DNA of 45,999 nucleotides from Rhodocyclaceae bacterium (GTDB lineage Bacteria; Pseudomonadota; Gammaproteobacteria; Burkholderiales; Rhodocyclaceae): the NCBI GenBank assembly GCA_029982755.1, contig JARRBR010000006.1:1-45999 (forward strand), given 5' to 3'. Below, piece by piece: positions 38,792 through 45,999 of the stretch (its first letter is position 1; each line of letters begins with the position of its first letter). Under the pieces are notes generated by a model. It saw only the letters and a list, made by a program, of their open reading frames with translations. It had not been told where the DNA came from and did no database searches. The translations under genes were made by a program, and so were the position numbers.

Positions 38792-40156
38792 GTGACGCAG
38801 GATAAAGCGGGGCTCCCGCCGGTGCTTTATCTGACGCACCGCATTCCTTATCCGCCCAACAAGGGGGACAAGGTCCGCTCCTTCAACATCCTGCGCCAGC
38901 TCGCACGCACCCACCGCGTCTGGCTCGGCACCTTCGTCGACCACCCCGACGACCAGCGCCACATTCCCGCGCTTGCCCAGTGGTGCGCACAGACCTGCGT
39001 GATCCCGATCGAGCCCGGCATCCGCCGCCTCGCCAGCCTGCACGGCCTGCTGCGCGGGGAGGCGCTCAGCCTGCCGTACTATCGCAGCCCGCGCCTGTCC
39101 GACTGGGTGGAGCGCAACGTGGCCGAGCACGGCATTAGGGCCGCGGTGGCATTCTCCGGGCCGATGGCGCAATACCTCGACGTCCCCGGGCTCGCGCGCC
39201 GCATCATCGACTTCTGCGACGTCGACTCCGCCAAGTGGACGCAGTACGCCGCCGAGCACCGCTGGCCGATGTCCTGGCTCTACCGCCGCGAAGGCGCGCG
39301 CCTGCTCGATTTCGAGCGCGCAGCCGCCGCCCGCGCCGACGCCAGCCTGTTCGTGACCGCGGCCGAGGCCGAACTCTTCCGCCGCGCCGCACCCGAAGCC
39401 TCGAGCCGGATCGGCGTCATGCAGAACGGTGTCGATGCCGATTTCTTCTCGCCCGCGCATGGCGGCGAATCGCCCTATCCGGTGGGTGGCCCGGTCATCG
39501 TCTTCAGCGGCGCCATGGACTACTGGCCCAACGTCGATGCGGTCGGGTGGTTCGCGACCGAACTCCTGCCGCGCATCCGCCAGCAGGTGCCCGGCGCGCG
39601 CTTCTGGATCGTCGGCATGAATCCGGCCCCCGCCGTGCAGGCGCTGGCGGGCGAGGGCATCGTCGTCACCGGCACGGTGCCCGACGTGCGCCCCTACATC
39701 GCCCATGCCGACGTGGTCGTCGCCCCGCTGCGAATCGCGCGCGGGATCCAGAACAAGGTGCTCGAGGCAATGGCCATGGCGCGCCCGGTGGTCGTCTCGG
39801 CCGGCTCCGCCGCCGGGCTCGCCGCCCGCCCCGGGCAGGACTGCGAGATCGCCCACGATGGCGACGACACCGTCCGTCATGTCATTCAGCTCCTGCACGA
39901 CCCCGCACGCCGCGATGCCATGGGCGCTGCCGCGCGCACCTGCGTGATGGAAAACTACAGCTGGCAGGCCCACCTCGCCCAACTCGACGAGCTTCTCACC
40001 GTTGAGTCAGTCCCGTCGGGAGCAGTCCCGGTGGGAACGGTTCCTGTGGGCGCCGCCGTGGGAGCGGGCTTGCCCGCGAATACGGCCTCCGAGCAGCCTC
40101 TTTCGCGGGCAAGCCCGCTCCCACGGAACCCGCTTTCCTCCCGATCGCCGCGCTGA
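38792..40156 (+). CDS. XrtA-system glycosyltransferase (TIGR03087 type) with repeat-derived C-terminal tail
   Basis: GT-B fold (GT4-like) transferase of 454 residues. The N-domain opens with LYLTHRIPYPPNKGDKVRSF. The C-domain has FSGAMDYWPNVDAV and the nucleotide-sugar region APLRIARGIQNKVLEAMAMARPVV. The fold ends near residue 405 (AQLDELLTVES). The last about 48 residues are encoded by three degenerate 15-base repeats (VPSGA, VPVGT, VPVGA) and then by an inverted REP pair (40058-40124), so they are not part of the family. The start is GTG at 38792, four bases after the preceding stop. Confidence 0.88.
   Translation: MTQDKAGLPPVLYLTHRIPYPPNKGDKVRSFNILRQLARTHRVWLGTFVDHPDDQRHIPALAQWCAQTCVIPIEPGIRRLASLHGLLRGEALSLPYYRSPRLSDWVERNVAEHGIRAAVAFSGPMAQYLDVPGLARRIIDFCDVDSAKWTQYAAEHRWPMSWLYRREGARLLDFERAAAARADASLFVTAAEAELFRRAAPEASSRIGVMQNGVDADFFSPAHGGESPYPVGGPVIVFSGAMDYWPNVDAVGWFATELLPRIRQQVPGARFWIVGMNPAPAVQALAGEGIVVTGTVPDVRPYIAHADVVVAPLRIARGIQNKVLEAMAMARPVVVSAGSAAGLAARPGQDCEIAHDGDDTVRHVIQLLHDPARRDAMGAAARTCVMENYSWQAHLAQLDELLTVESVPSGAVPVGTVPVGAAVGAGLPANTASEQPLSRASPLPRNPLSSRSPR
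40010..40054 (+). repeat. Three degenerate 15-base tandem repeats in the glycosyltransferase tail
   Basis: Units at 40010-40024, 40025-40039 and 40040-40054 follow the pattern GTCCCGGTGGGAACG and encode VPSGA, VPVGT and VPVGA in frame. They run directly into the REP pair at 40058 and share its GTGGGA core, so they may be decayed REP ends. Confidence 0.65.
40058..40124. repeat. Perfect inverted pair of REP-like units inside a coding region
   Basis: The unit GTGGGAGCGGGCTTGCCCGC plus GAA (40058-40080) and its exact reverse complement (40102-40124) are separated by 21 bases. This is the best-preserved example of the REP family in the window. It lies within the open frame of the glycosyltransferase upstream of xrtA. 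As RNA it would fold into a stable hairpin 41 bases before the xrtA start. Confidence 0.88.
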
Positions 40157-40164
40157 CGCACGCC

Positions 40165-41685
40165 ATGCCCTTCAATTCCCGCGCCTTCTCCACCGTCGCG
40201 CTCGCACTCGCGCTCACCTTTCTTTGGGTGCTCGGCTGGTACTGGCAGACGGCGCAGGAGATCGCCGGCATCTGGTGGCGCTCCGACACCTTCGCCCACG
40301 GTCTCGTTGTGCTCCCGGCCTTCGCCTGGCTGGTCTGGGATGCCCGCGAGCGCATCGGGGAACTGCAGCCGCAGCCGGTGGGCTGGATGGCGCTGCCCAT
40401 TCTCGCCGCCGGCTTGTTGTGGATGCTCGGCGGCATGGTCAGCGTTGCCGCGGCCCAGCACTTCGCGCTGTTCGCCATGCTGGTGTCGGCCTTCGTCGGC
40501 GTGCTCGGCTGGGGTCTGAGCCGAATGCTGCTGTTCCCGCTCGCCTTCCTGTTCTTCGGGGTGCCGATCGGCGAGTTCATGCTGCCCACGCTCATGCATT
40601 ACACCGCCGAATTCACCGTCTGGGCGCTGCGCCTCTCGGGCGTGCCGGTGTATCAGGAAGGCCTGCACTTCATCGTGCCCAACGGCCGGTGGTCGGTCGT
40701 CGAGGCCTGCAGCGGCATCCGCTATCTCATTGCCTCGCTGATGGTGGGCGCGCTCTATGCCTACCTCAACTACACGAGCCTGAAGCGCCGGCTGCTGTTC
40801 ATGCTGGTCGCGCTGGCCGCGCCGATCGTCGCCAACTGGCTGCGTGCCTACATGATCGTCATGCTGGGCTACCTGTCCGACAACGAGATCGCCGCCGGTG
40901 TCGATCACATTCTGTACGGCTGGGTGTTCTTCGGCATCGTCATCTTCCTGATGTTCTGGGTCGGTAGTCGCTGGCACGAGGGGCGCGAGCCTGTGCCACC
41001 GGCCGGACGGGCTGCGATCCTGTCGGGGGAGAGGCGTGTGCACTGGAGCCGCTTGCTGGCCCTGATGGCGGCGGTCGCGCTCTTTCCGCCCGTTCTCAGG
41101 ATCCTCGATGCGCCAGTGCCGGATTTCCCGGTCACGCTCGCGCCACCTCCGCCGGCAGCCGGCTGGAGCGCTCCGGCGGAGCACCCCTTCGAATACCGTC
41201 CGTTCTACGCCGGCGCGCGTGCCCAGGCGGAGCAGACCTACGTCGCTGCGGGCGATCGGCTCCCGGTCGCGTACTTCGCCGCCTGGTACATCGGCCAGCG
41301 CGAAGGCAGCGAGATGGTCGCCTGGGGGAATGGTCCGGGCTCTGCGGCCATTGGGGGTGTCGGCCTGATGCGCAGCCCGCGTCCGCTCACCATCGGCGAC
41401 CAACCGCTCCGGGAAAACCTGTTGTCCACCAAGCGAGGCGCCGTCCTCACCTGGCACGGATACCGCATGAATGGCCGCATGCTCGCCGGCGACACCGAGG
41501 CAAAGTTGCGCCTGGCGCTTGCCCGCCTCGTGGGGCAGTCGGACGAGTCCGCAGTCTTCGTGCTGAGCACTCCGGTGGCCGGTGACGAGGATCGCGCCCG
41601 CGAACGGCTGCGTGCCTTCCTCGCGGTCCATGGCCCCGCGATGGAGGCCACATTCGAGTCCGTTGTGCGGAGCATCCCGCAATGA
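40165..41685 (+). CDS. xrtA: Exosortase A fused to an EpsI domain
   Basis: Polytopic inner-membrane cysteine transpeptidase that recognises the C-terminal PEP-CTERM signal of exported proteins. The 506-residue protein has about eight hydrophobic segments to residue 270. The catalytic residues are visible: C182 in VEACSGIRYL, R227 in ANWLRAY, and H248 in VDHILYGWVFFG. A soluble periplasmic EpsI domain follows from about 290 to the end (WSAPAEHPFEYRPFYAGA and later VLTWHGYRMNGRMLAGD). The fusion is usual for the XrtA class. No PEP-CTERM substrate is in the window. The ATG at 40165 is nine bases after the glycosyltransferase stop, and the stop overlaps the next gene (ATGA). Confidence 0.94.
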   Translation: MPFNSRAFSTVALALALTFLWVLGWYWQTAQEIAGIWWRSDTFAHGLVVLPAFAWLVWDARERIGELQPQPVGWMALPILAAGLLWMLGGMVSVAAAQHFALFAMLVSAFVGVLGWGLSRMLLFPLAFLFFGVPIGEFMLPTLMHYTAEFTVWALRLSGVPVYQEGLHFIVPNGRWSVVEACSGIRYLIASLMVGALYAYLNYTSLKRRLLFMLVALAAPIVANWLRAYMIVMLGYLSDNEIAAGVDHILYGWVFFGIVIFLMFWVGSRWHEGREPVPPAGRAAILSGERRVHWSRLLALMAAVALFPPVLRILDAPVPDFPVTLAPPPPAAGWSAPAEHPFEYRPFYAGARAQAEQTYVAAGDRLPVAYFAAWYIGQREGSEMVAWGNGPGSAAIGGVGLMRSPRPLTIGDQPLRENLLSTKRGAVLTWHGYRMNGRMLAGDTEAKLRLALARLVGQSDESAVFVLSTPVAGDEDRARERLRAFLAVHGPAMEATFESVVRSIPQ

Positions 41686-42842
41686 CGCGGACCACGGGCG
41701 CCTACGCCACGGGGCAGCGCCCGCTAGTCATGCACGTGCTCTACAGCTTCGACGTTGGCGGCCTCGAGAACGGGGTGGTCAATCTGATCAATCACATGCC
41801 GCCCGAGCGTTTCCGTCATGCGGTGGTCGCGCTCACCCAGTGTGTGCCGTCCTTCTGCGCGCGGGTGCGACGCAGCGATGTCGAGTTCATCTCGCTGCAC
41901 AAGCCGCCCGGCCACGGCGTGCGGCTCTTTCCTGCGTTCATCCGGCTGTGCCGTCGCCTGCGCCCGGCGATCGTGCACACCCGCAACCTGGCTGCGCTGG
42001 AGTTCGCCGTGCCGGTCGCGCTGGCGGGCGTCCCGGCGCGGGTGCATGGCGAGCATGGTTGGGATACCGCCGATCCAGGCGGCACGCGACGCAAGTATCA
42101 GTTGCTGCGCCGCGCCTACAGCCCCGTCGTCAGCCGCTACGTCGCCTTGTCGCGACAGATCGAGTCCTATCTGGTCGATCGGGTGGGTATCGCGCCCGGT
42201 CGGGTCGAGCGCATCTGCAACGGCGTCGACACCGTCCGCTTCCGGCCTGCCGCGGCCCGTGAGCCGCTCGCCGGCAGCCCTTTCGACGATCCGGACGCGA
42301 TCATCGTCGGCACCGTCGGCCGGCTGCAGACGGTCAAGGATCAGGTGAACCTCGTTCGCGCGCTCGCCATCGCGCGCGGTCAGGGTAGGGCGGGCGCGCG
42401 CTTGCGCCTGCTCATCGCCGGCGACGGCCCTCAGCGCGCCGAGGTCGAGGCCGAAATCCGTGCCGCCGCCATCGGCGACGTCACCTGGCTCGCCGGCGAG
42501 CGCGGCGACGTGCCCGAGGTGATGCGTGCGCTCGACGTGTTCGCGCTTCCCTCGCAGGCCGAGGGCATCTCCAACACCATCCTCGAGGCCATGGCCAGCG
42601 GCCTGCCGGTGGTCGCGACCGCGGTCGGTGGCAACGCCGAGCTGGTCGCCGAGGGCGAGACCGGCGCCCTGGTTCCGGCGCAGAATCCCGACGCCATGGC
42701 GCGGGCATTACTGCGCTACACTGAGGATGCTGCATTGCGACAAGCTCATGGTTTAGCCGCTCGCAAGCGGGTGGAGCAGAATTTCAGCATCGACGGCATG
42801 GTCGAGCGCTACGCCGCGCTGTATGAAGATTTGCTCAAGTGA
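41682..42842 (+). CDS. XrtA-system glycosyltransferase (TIGR03088 type, GT4)
   Basis: GT-B glycosyltransferase of 386 residues. The N-domain motif VMHVLYSFDVGGLENGVVNLI is followed by HGEHGWDTADPGGTRRKY. The C-domain has GTVGRLQTVKDQVNLVRA and the EX7E-like donor site ALPSQAEGISNTILEAMASGLPVVAT. The ATG overlaps the xrtA stop by four bases. This is the second sugar transferase of the locus. The acceptor and sugar are unknown, but UDP-ManNAc/GlcNAc derivatives made by WecB are candidates. Confidence 0.92.
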   Translation: MTRTTGAYATGQRPLVMHVLYSFDVGGLENGVVNLINHMPPERFRHAVVALTQCVPSFCARVRRSDVEFISLHKPPGHGVRLFPAFIRLCRRLRPAIVHTRNLAALEFAVPVALAGVPARVHGEHGWDTADPGGTRRKYQLLRRAYSPVVSRYVALSRQIESYLVDRVGIAPGRVERICNGVDTVRFRPAAAREPLAGSPFDDPDAIIVGTVGRLQTVKDQVNLVRALAIARGQGRAGARLRLLIAGDGPQRAEVEAEIRAAAIGDVTWLAGERGDVPEVMRALDVFALPSQAEGISNTILEAMASGLPVVATAVGGNAELVAEGETGALVPAQNPDAMARALLRYTEDAALRQAHGLAARKRVEQNFSIDGMVERYAALYEDLLK

Positions 42843-42864
42843 ACGCATGTAAAGGACCCTGATC

Positions 42865-44799
42865 ATGTGTGGCATCGCCGGCCTCTTCGACACCCGCGGC
42901 AAGCGCGACTTCGACCGCGCGCTGATGCAGCGCATGAACGACGTCCAGCACCACCGCGGCCCGGACGAGGGCGGCTACCACTTCGAGCCCGGCGTCGCGC
43001 TCGCCCACCGCCGGCTCTCTATCATCGACCTCGCCACCGGCCAGCAGCCGCTGTTCAACGAGGACGGCTCGGTGGCCGTGGTCTTCAACGGCGAGATCTA
43101 CAACTTCCAGGAACTCGTGCCCGAGCTCGAGGCGCTCGGCCACGTCTTCCACACCCGCAGCGACACCGAGGTCATCGTCCATGCCTGGGAGGCCTGGGGC
43201 GAGGACTGCGTGCAGCGCTTCCGCGGCATGTTCGCCTTCGCGCTGCACGACCGCAACCGCGACACCCTGTTCATGGCGCGCGACCGCCTCGCGGTCAAGC
43301 CGATGTTCTACGCGCTGCTGGCCGACGGCACGCTGGCCTTCGGTTCCGAGCTCAAGGTGCTGATGCAGCACCCCGACCTCGATCGCCGCATCGACCCGCT
43401 CGCCGTGGAGGAGTACTTCGCGTTGGGCTACGTCGCCGAACCGCGCACGATCTTCCTCGGCGCCCGGAAGCTCGGCCCCGGCGAATCGCTGTGCATCCGC
43501 CGCGGCCAGCCCGTCCCCGAACCCCGGCAGTACTGGGACGTGCGCTTCACTCTCGACAACCCCATCAGCCTCGAAGACGCCACCGCCGAGCTCGTCGAGC
43601 GCCTGCGCGAATCCGTGCGCCTGCGCATGATCGCCGAGGTGCCGTTGGGCGCCTTCCTGTCCGGCGGTGTGGATTCCAGTGCGGTCGTCGCCACCATGGC
43701 GGGCCTGTCCGCCGAGCCGGTCAACACCTGCTCCATCGCCTTCGACGACCCCCAGTTCAACGAATCCGAATTCGCACAGAAGGTCGCCGACCGCTACCGC
43801 ACCAATCACTTCGTCGAGACGGTCAAGTCCGACGATTTCGACCTCATCGACACGCTGGCCGCGCTCTACGACGAGCCCTACGCCGACAGCTCCGCCATCC
43901 CCACCTACCGCGTGTGCCAGCTCGCGCGCAAGAAGGTCACTGTGGCGCTGTCCGGCGATGGCGGGGACGAGAGCTTCGGCGGCTATCGGCGCTACCGCAT
44001 GCATCTGATGGAAGAGAAGATGCGCTCGGCCCTGCCGCTGGGCCTGCGTCAGCCGGTGTTCGGTTTGCTTGGGCGGGTCTATCCGAAGGCCGACTGGGCG
44101 CCGCGCGTGCTTCGTGCCAAGACCACCTTCCAGGCCATGGCGCGGGACGCCACCGAGGCCTACTTCCACAGCGTCTCCATCCTGCGCGGCGACATGCGCG
44201 CCAAGCTCTTCAGTGCGGATTTTCGCGGCAAGCTGGGTGGCTACGACGCGCTCGACGTTTTCCGCCGCCATGCCGCGAACGCCGGCACCGACGATCCGCT
44301 GGCGCTGATCCAGTACCTCGACCTCAAGACCTACCTGGTCGGCGACATCAACACCAAGGTGGACCGCGCCAGCATGGCCCACTCGCTGGAAGTGCGCGAA
44401 CCGCTGATGGACCACAAGCTGGTCGAGTGGCTTGCGACGCTGCCCTCCGGCCTCAAGATCCAGGGCAACGAAGGCAAGTACCTGTTCAAGAAGGCGATGG
44501 AGCCCTTCCTGCCCGACGACGTGCTCTACCGCGCGAAGATGGGATTCTCGGTGCCGCTCGCGCGCTGGTTCCGCGGCCCGCTCAAGCAGCGCGTACGGGA
44601 CGCCGTGCTGGGCGAGACCCTCGCCGCCACCGGGATCTTCAACCGCGAGTGCCTGCAGCACCTGGTCGACGCCCACCAGTCCGGCGCCCGCGACTACAGC
44701 GCGCCGCTGTGGACCTTGTTGATGTTCGAGGCCTTTGTGCGGAACATCGGGGGCAGTTCGTTCGCGCAAGGGCAATCTCCCGCCGAGTGTGTGGTCTGA
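42865..44799 (+). CDS. XrtA-system amidotransferase (asparagine synthase-like)
   Basis: Class II glutamine amidotransferase, 644 residues. The nucleophile is C2 in MCGIAGLFDT. The GATase domain runs to about residue 210 (RGPDEGGYHF, FNGEIYNF). The synthetase domain has the PP-loop SGGVDSS near residue 267 and a late KVDRASMAHSLEVREP segment. In exosortase-A loci this protein is thought to amidate carboxyl groups of uronate sugars; true asparagine synthesis is the alternative. It is the last gene of the operon, and an IS element begins 8 bases after its stop. Confidence 0.92.
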   Translation: MCGIAGLFDTRGKRDFDRALMQRMNDVQHHRGPDEGGYHFEPGVALAHRRLSIIDLATGQQPLFNEDGSVAVVFNGEIYNFQELVPELEALGHVFHTRSDTEVIVHAWEAWGEDCVQRFRGMFAFALHDRNRDTLFMARDRLAVKPMFYALLADGTLAFGSELKVLMQHPDLDRRIDPLAVEEYFALGYVAEPRTIFLGARKLGPGESLCIRRGQPVPEPRQYWDVRFTLDNPISLEDATAELVERLRESVRLRMIAEVPLGAFLSGGVDSSAVVATMAGLSAEPVNTCSIAFDDPQFNESEFAQKVADRYRTNHFVETVKSDDFDLIDTLAALYDEPYADSSAIPTYRVCQLARKKVTVALSGDGGDESFGGYRRYRMHLMEEKMRSALPLGLRQPVFGLLGRVYPKADWAPRVLRAKTTFQAMARDATEAYFHSVSILRGDMRAKLFSADFRGKLGGYDALDVFRRHAANAGTDDPLALIQYLDLKTYLVGDINTKVDRASMAHSLEVREPLMDHKLVEWLATLPSGLKIQGNEGKYLFKKAMEPFLPDDVLYRAKMGFSVPLARWFRGPLKQRVRDAVLGETLAATGIFNRECLQHLVDAHQSGARDYSAPLWTLLMFEAFVRNIGGSSFAQGQSPAECVV

Positions 44800-44807
44800 A
44801 TTACTTC

Positions 44808-44825
44808 AGGGCGCCTCGAAAAACC
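44808..44825 (+). repeat. IS left inverted repeat
   Basis: The terminal repeat begins AGGGCGCCTCGAA and pairs with 45981-45998 with two mismatches. It starts eight bases after the amidotransferase stop. Confidence 0.75.
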
Positions 44826-44911
44826 TCTGCCTCGCGCACCCTTGGTAAAATCACGACGTCCTGAACCCCTGCAGCCTGCACCGATGAAACCGCGTAGCGC
44901 TATTAACGTCG

Positions 44912-45832
44912 TTGGCGGCCGAGGTGGATGAGGTTGCGCCGCGCCCGGTGAGCGCGCAGGGCGGGCGTCCGCCGTACCCGACCGAGACGATGGTGCGGGT
45001 CCTGGTGCTCAAGCGCCTGTACAACCTGTCCGACGAGCAGATGGAGTACCAACTGCTCGACCGCATGAGCTACAAGCGCTTCTGCGGACTGGCGAACGCG
45101 ACCAACGTCCCGGACCGCACCACGGTATGGACCTTCGAGAACCGGATCGGTGAAGCGGGCGCCAAGGCGCTCTTTGACGGTGTCTCGGCGCAACTGCTCA
45201 GGAAGGGTTTCATCGCGCGCGGCGGTCAGATCATCGACGCCACCTTGGTGCCGGCGCCCAAGCAGCACAACAGCCGAGGCGAGAAGGCGCTGATCGAGCA
45301 CGGTGCGATGCCCGCCGACTGGAAGCCTGCGAAGCGGCGGCAGAAGGACATCGACGCCACCTGGACCAAGAAGCACGGCAAGAGCCACTTCGGCTACAAG
45401 CTCTCGATCAACGTCGACAAGAAATACAAGATCATCCGCCGGATCGAGACCGACACGGCGAGTACGCACGACAGCCAGCACTTCGACAACGTCTTCGATG
45501 CGGGCAACACGAGTCGGGACGTCTATGCTGACCGGGGCTACCCGTCCGAGGCGCGCGAAGCCTGGCTCAAAGAGAAGGGCTTCCGCAATCAGATCCAGAG
45601 GAAGGGCAAACGCAACAAGCCGCTGTCCGAGTGCCAGCAGCGGCGTAATCAGCGCATCGCCAAAACGCGCGCCCGGGTCGAGCATGTCTTTGCCGCCATC
45701 GAGCAGATGGGCGGTAAGTTGCTGCGTACCATCGGCCAGGCGCGGGCGAACTTTGCCATGACGATGATGGCCGCCTGCTACAACCTGAAGCGGCTGGTCT
45801 ATTTCCAGAAGACCGGAATCGAGGCCTTCTGA
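44912..45832 (+). CDS. IS5-family transposase, probably 5'-deleted
   Basis: DDE transposase, 306 residues from a TTG. Catalytic residues are D109 (GGQIIDATLV), D207 (VYADRGYPS) and E257 (RVEHVFAAI). The DUF772-type N-domain RPPYPTETMVRVLVLKRLYNLSDEQ is present. The frame opens abruptly at LAAEVDEV. An ATG at 44884 starts MKPRSAINV but is in another frame and stops at 44929-44931. I infer a small internal deletion fusing that normal start out of frame to the body, removing about 30 codons. The enzyme core is intact but the start is doubtful. Confidence 0.78.
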   Translation: MAAEVDEVAPRPVSAQGGRPPYPTETMVRVLVLKRLYNLSDEQMEYQLLDRMSYKRFCGLANATNVPDRTTVWTFENRIGEAGAKALFDGVSAQLLRKGFIARGGQIIDATLVPAPKQHNSRGEKALIEHGAMPADWKPAKRRQKDIDATWTKKHGKSHFGYKLSINVDKKYKIIRRIETDTASTHDSQHFDNVFDAGNTSRDVYADRGYPSEAREAWLKEKGFRNQIQRKGKRNKPLSECQQRRNQRIAKTRARVEHVFAAIEQMGGKLLRTIGQARANFAMTMMAACYNLKRLVYFQKTGIEAF

Positions 45833-45980
45833 CGCCCGAAATGGGCCGAATCGCCGATGCCTGGGGCGATTCGAGGCGAAAACGGGGCAACCCCGCCGAG
45901 AAACGCGGTGGTTTGCCAGAGAAATTGGGTCGAATTCGGTCGCGGTCATCATTGCGCGGCGGGATTTACTGAAAACCTCG

Positions 45981-45998
45981 GGTTATTCGAGGTGCCCT
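45981..45998 (-). repeat. IS right inverted repeat
   Basis: The reverse strand reads AGGGCACCTCGAATAACC, matching the left end with two mismatches. The window ends one base later. Confidence 0.7.
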
Positions 45999-45999
45999 T

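Larger units (their letters stand above)
44808..45999 (+). mobile_element. IS5-family insertion sequence
   Basis: An element of about 1.19 kb. The left inverted repeat 44808-44825 (AGGGCGCCTCGAAAAACC) and the right end 45981-45998 match as inverted repeats at 16 of 18 positions. The transposase gene is inside. A TAAAAT -10-like hexamer is at 44846. The right flank is outside the window, so a target-site duplication cannot be checked. A second hairpin (CCTCG...CGAGG) lies just inside the right end. Confidence 0.85.

Noticed and set aside
42867-44864. A 665-codon open frame overlapping the amidotransferase gene
   Set aside because: Low-complexity Arg/Pro/Ala shadow; the real gene has the C2 nucleophile and PP-loop.

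Overview
The window is high-GC chromosomal DNA from a betaproteobacterium, most likely Rhodocyclales (Thauera/Azoarcus/Zoogloea relatives). This assignment rests on three things visible here: the end of a ribosomal alpha operon (rpsK-rpsD-rpoA-rplQ), the order uvrA / MFS transporter / ssb, and an exosortase-A (XrtA) exopolysaccharide locus of the kind found in floc- and biofilm-forming betaproteobacteria. No database search was run; family names come from recognised motifs and gene order. No tRNA, rRNA, CRISPR array or phage region was seen, and no gene-free stretch exceeds 300 bases.

Layout. (1) 1-2160: ribosomal alpha operon ending in a clear intrinsic terminator. (2) 2265-10293: housekeeping genes: galE, uvrA (minus strand), an MFS exporter divergent from uvrA, ssb, a metallo-beta-lactamase-fold hydrolase, tcdA, and a small CbiX/SirB-type chelatase. 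(3) 10432-15057: a tightly coupled efflux unit (RND adaptor, RND pump, DUF2892 membrane peptide) behind a strong sigma70-like promoter whose -10 is buried in an AT-rich dyad and whose predicted transcription start is almost at the start codon. (4) 15065-21254: dsbB, a divergent LysR / azoreductase-pirin pair, ybiB, and two tandem beta-hydroxyacid dehydrogenase paralogues. (5) 21367-24604, minus strand: a class II (FucA-like) aldolase overlapped by mtnA, plus an aminotransferase of the methionine aminotransferase type. This looks like a piece of methylthioadenosine / 5'-deoxyadenosine salvage. (6) 24886-29658: a small cysteine-rich membrane protein overlapping a PilS-like kinase, a PilR-like sigma54 activator, and a beta-CASP ribonuclease-like protein. 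(7) 29900-44799: a twelve-gene, co-directional XrtA exopolysaccharide operon. (8) 44808-45999: an IS5-family element inserted 8 bases after the last operon gene.

The XrtA locus is the major system. An outer-membrane export lipoprotein, a Wzz-like chain-length protein, a tyrosine autokinase, an outer-membrane beta-barrel protein and an ExeA-like ATPase form the assembly/export half. WecB, a polysaccharide deacetylase, a FemAB-like transferase, two glycosyltransferases and an asparagine-synthase-like amidotransferase form the synthesis/decoration half. XrtA fused to an EpsI domain lies between the two glycosyltransferases and would process PEP-CTERM proteins encoded elsewhere. No PEP-CTERM substrate, PrsK/PrsR regulator, priming glycosyltransferase, flippase or polymerase is present in the window.

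Palindromic REP-like elements are scattered between genes 18 kb to 40 kb. One inverted pair lies inside the 3' end of a glycosyltransferase gene and is translated as its C-terminal tail.
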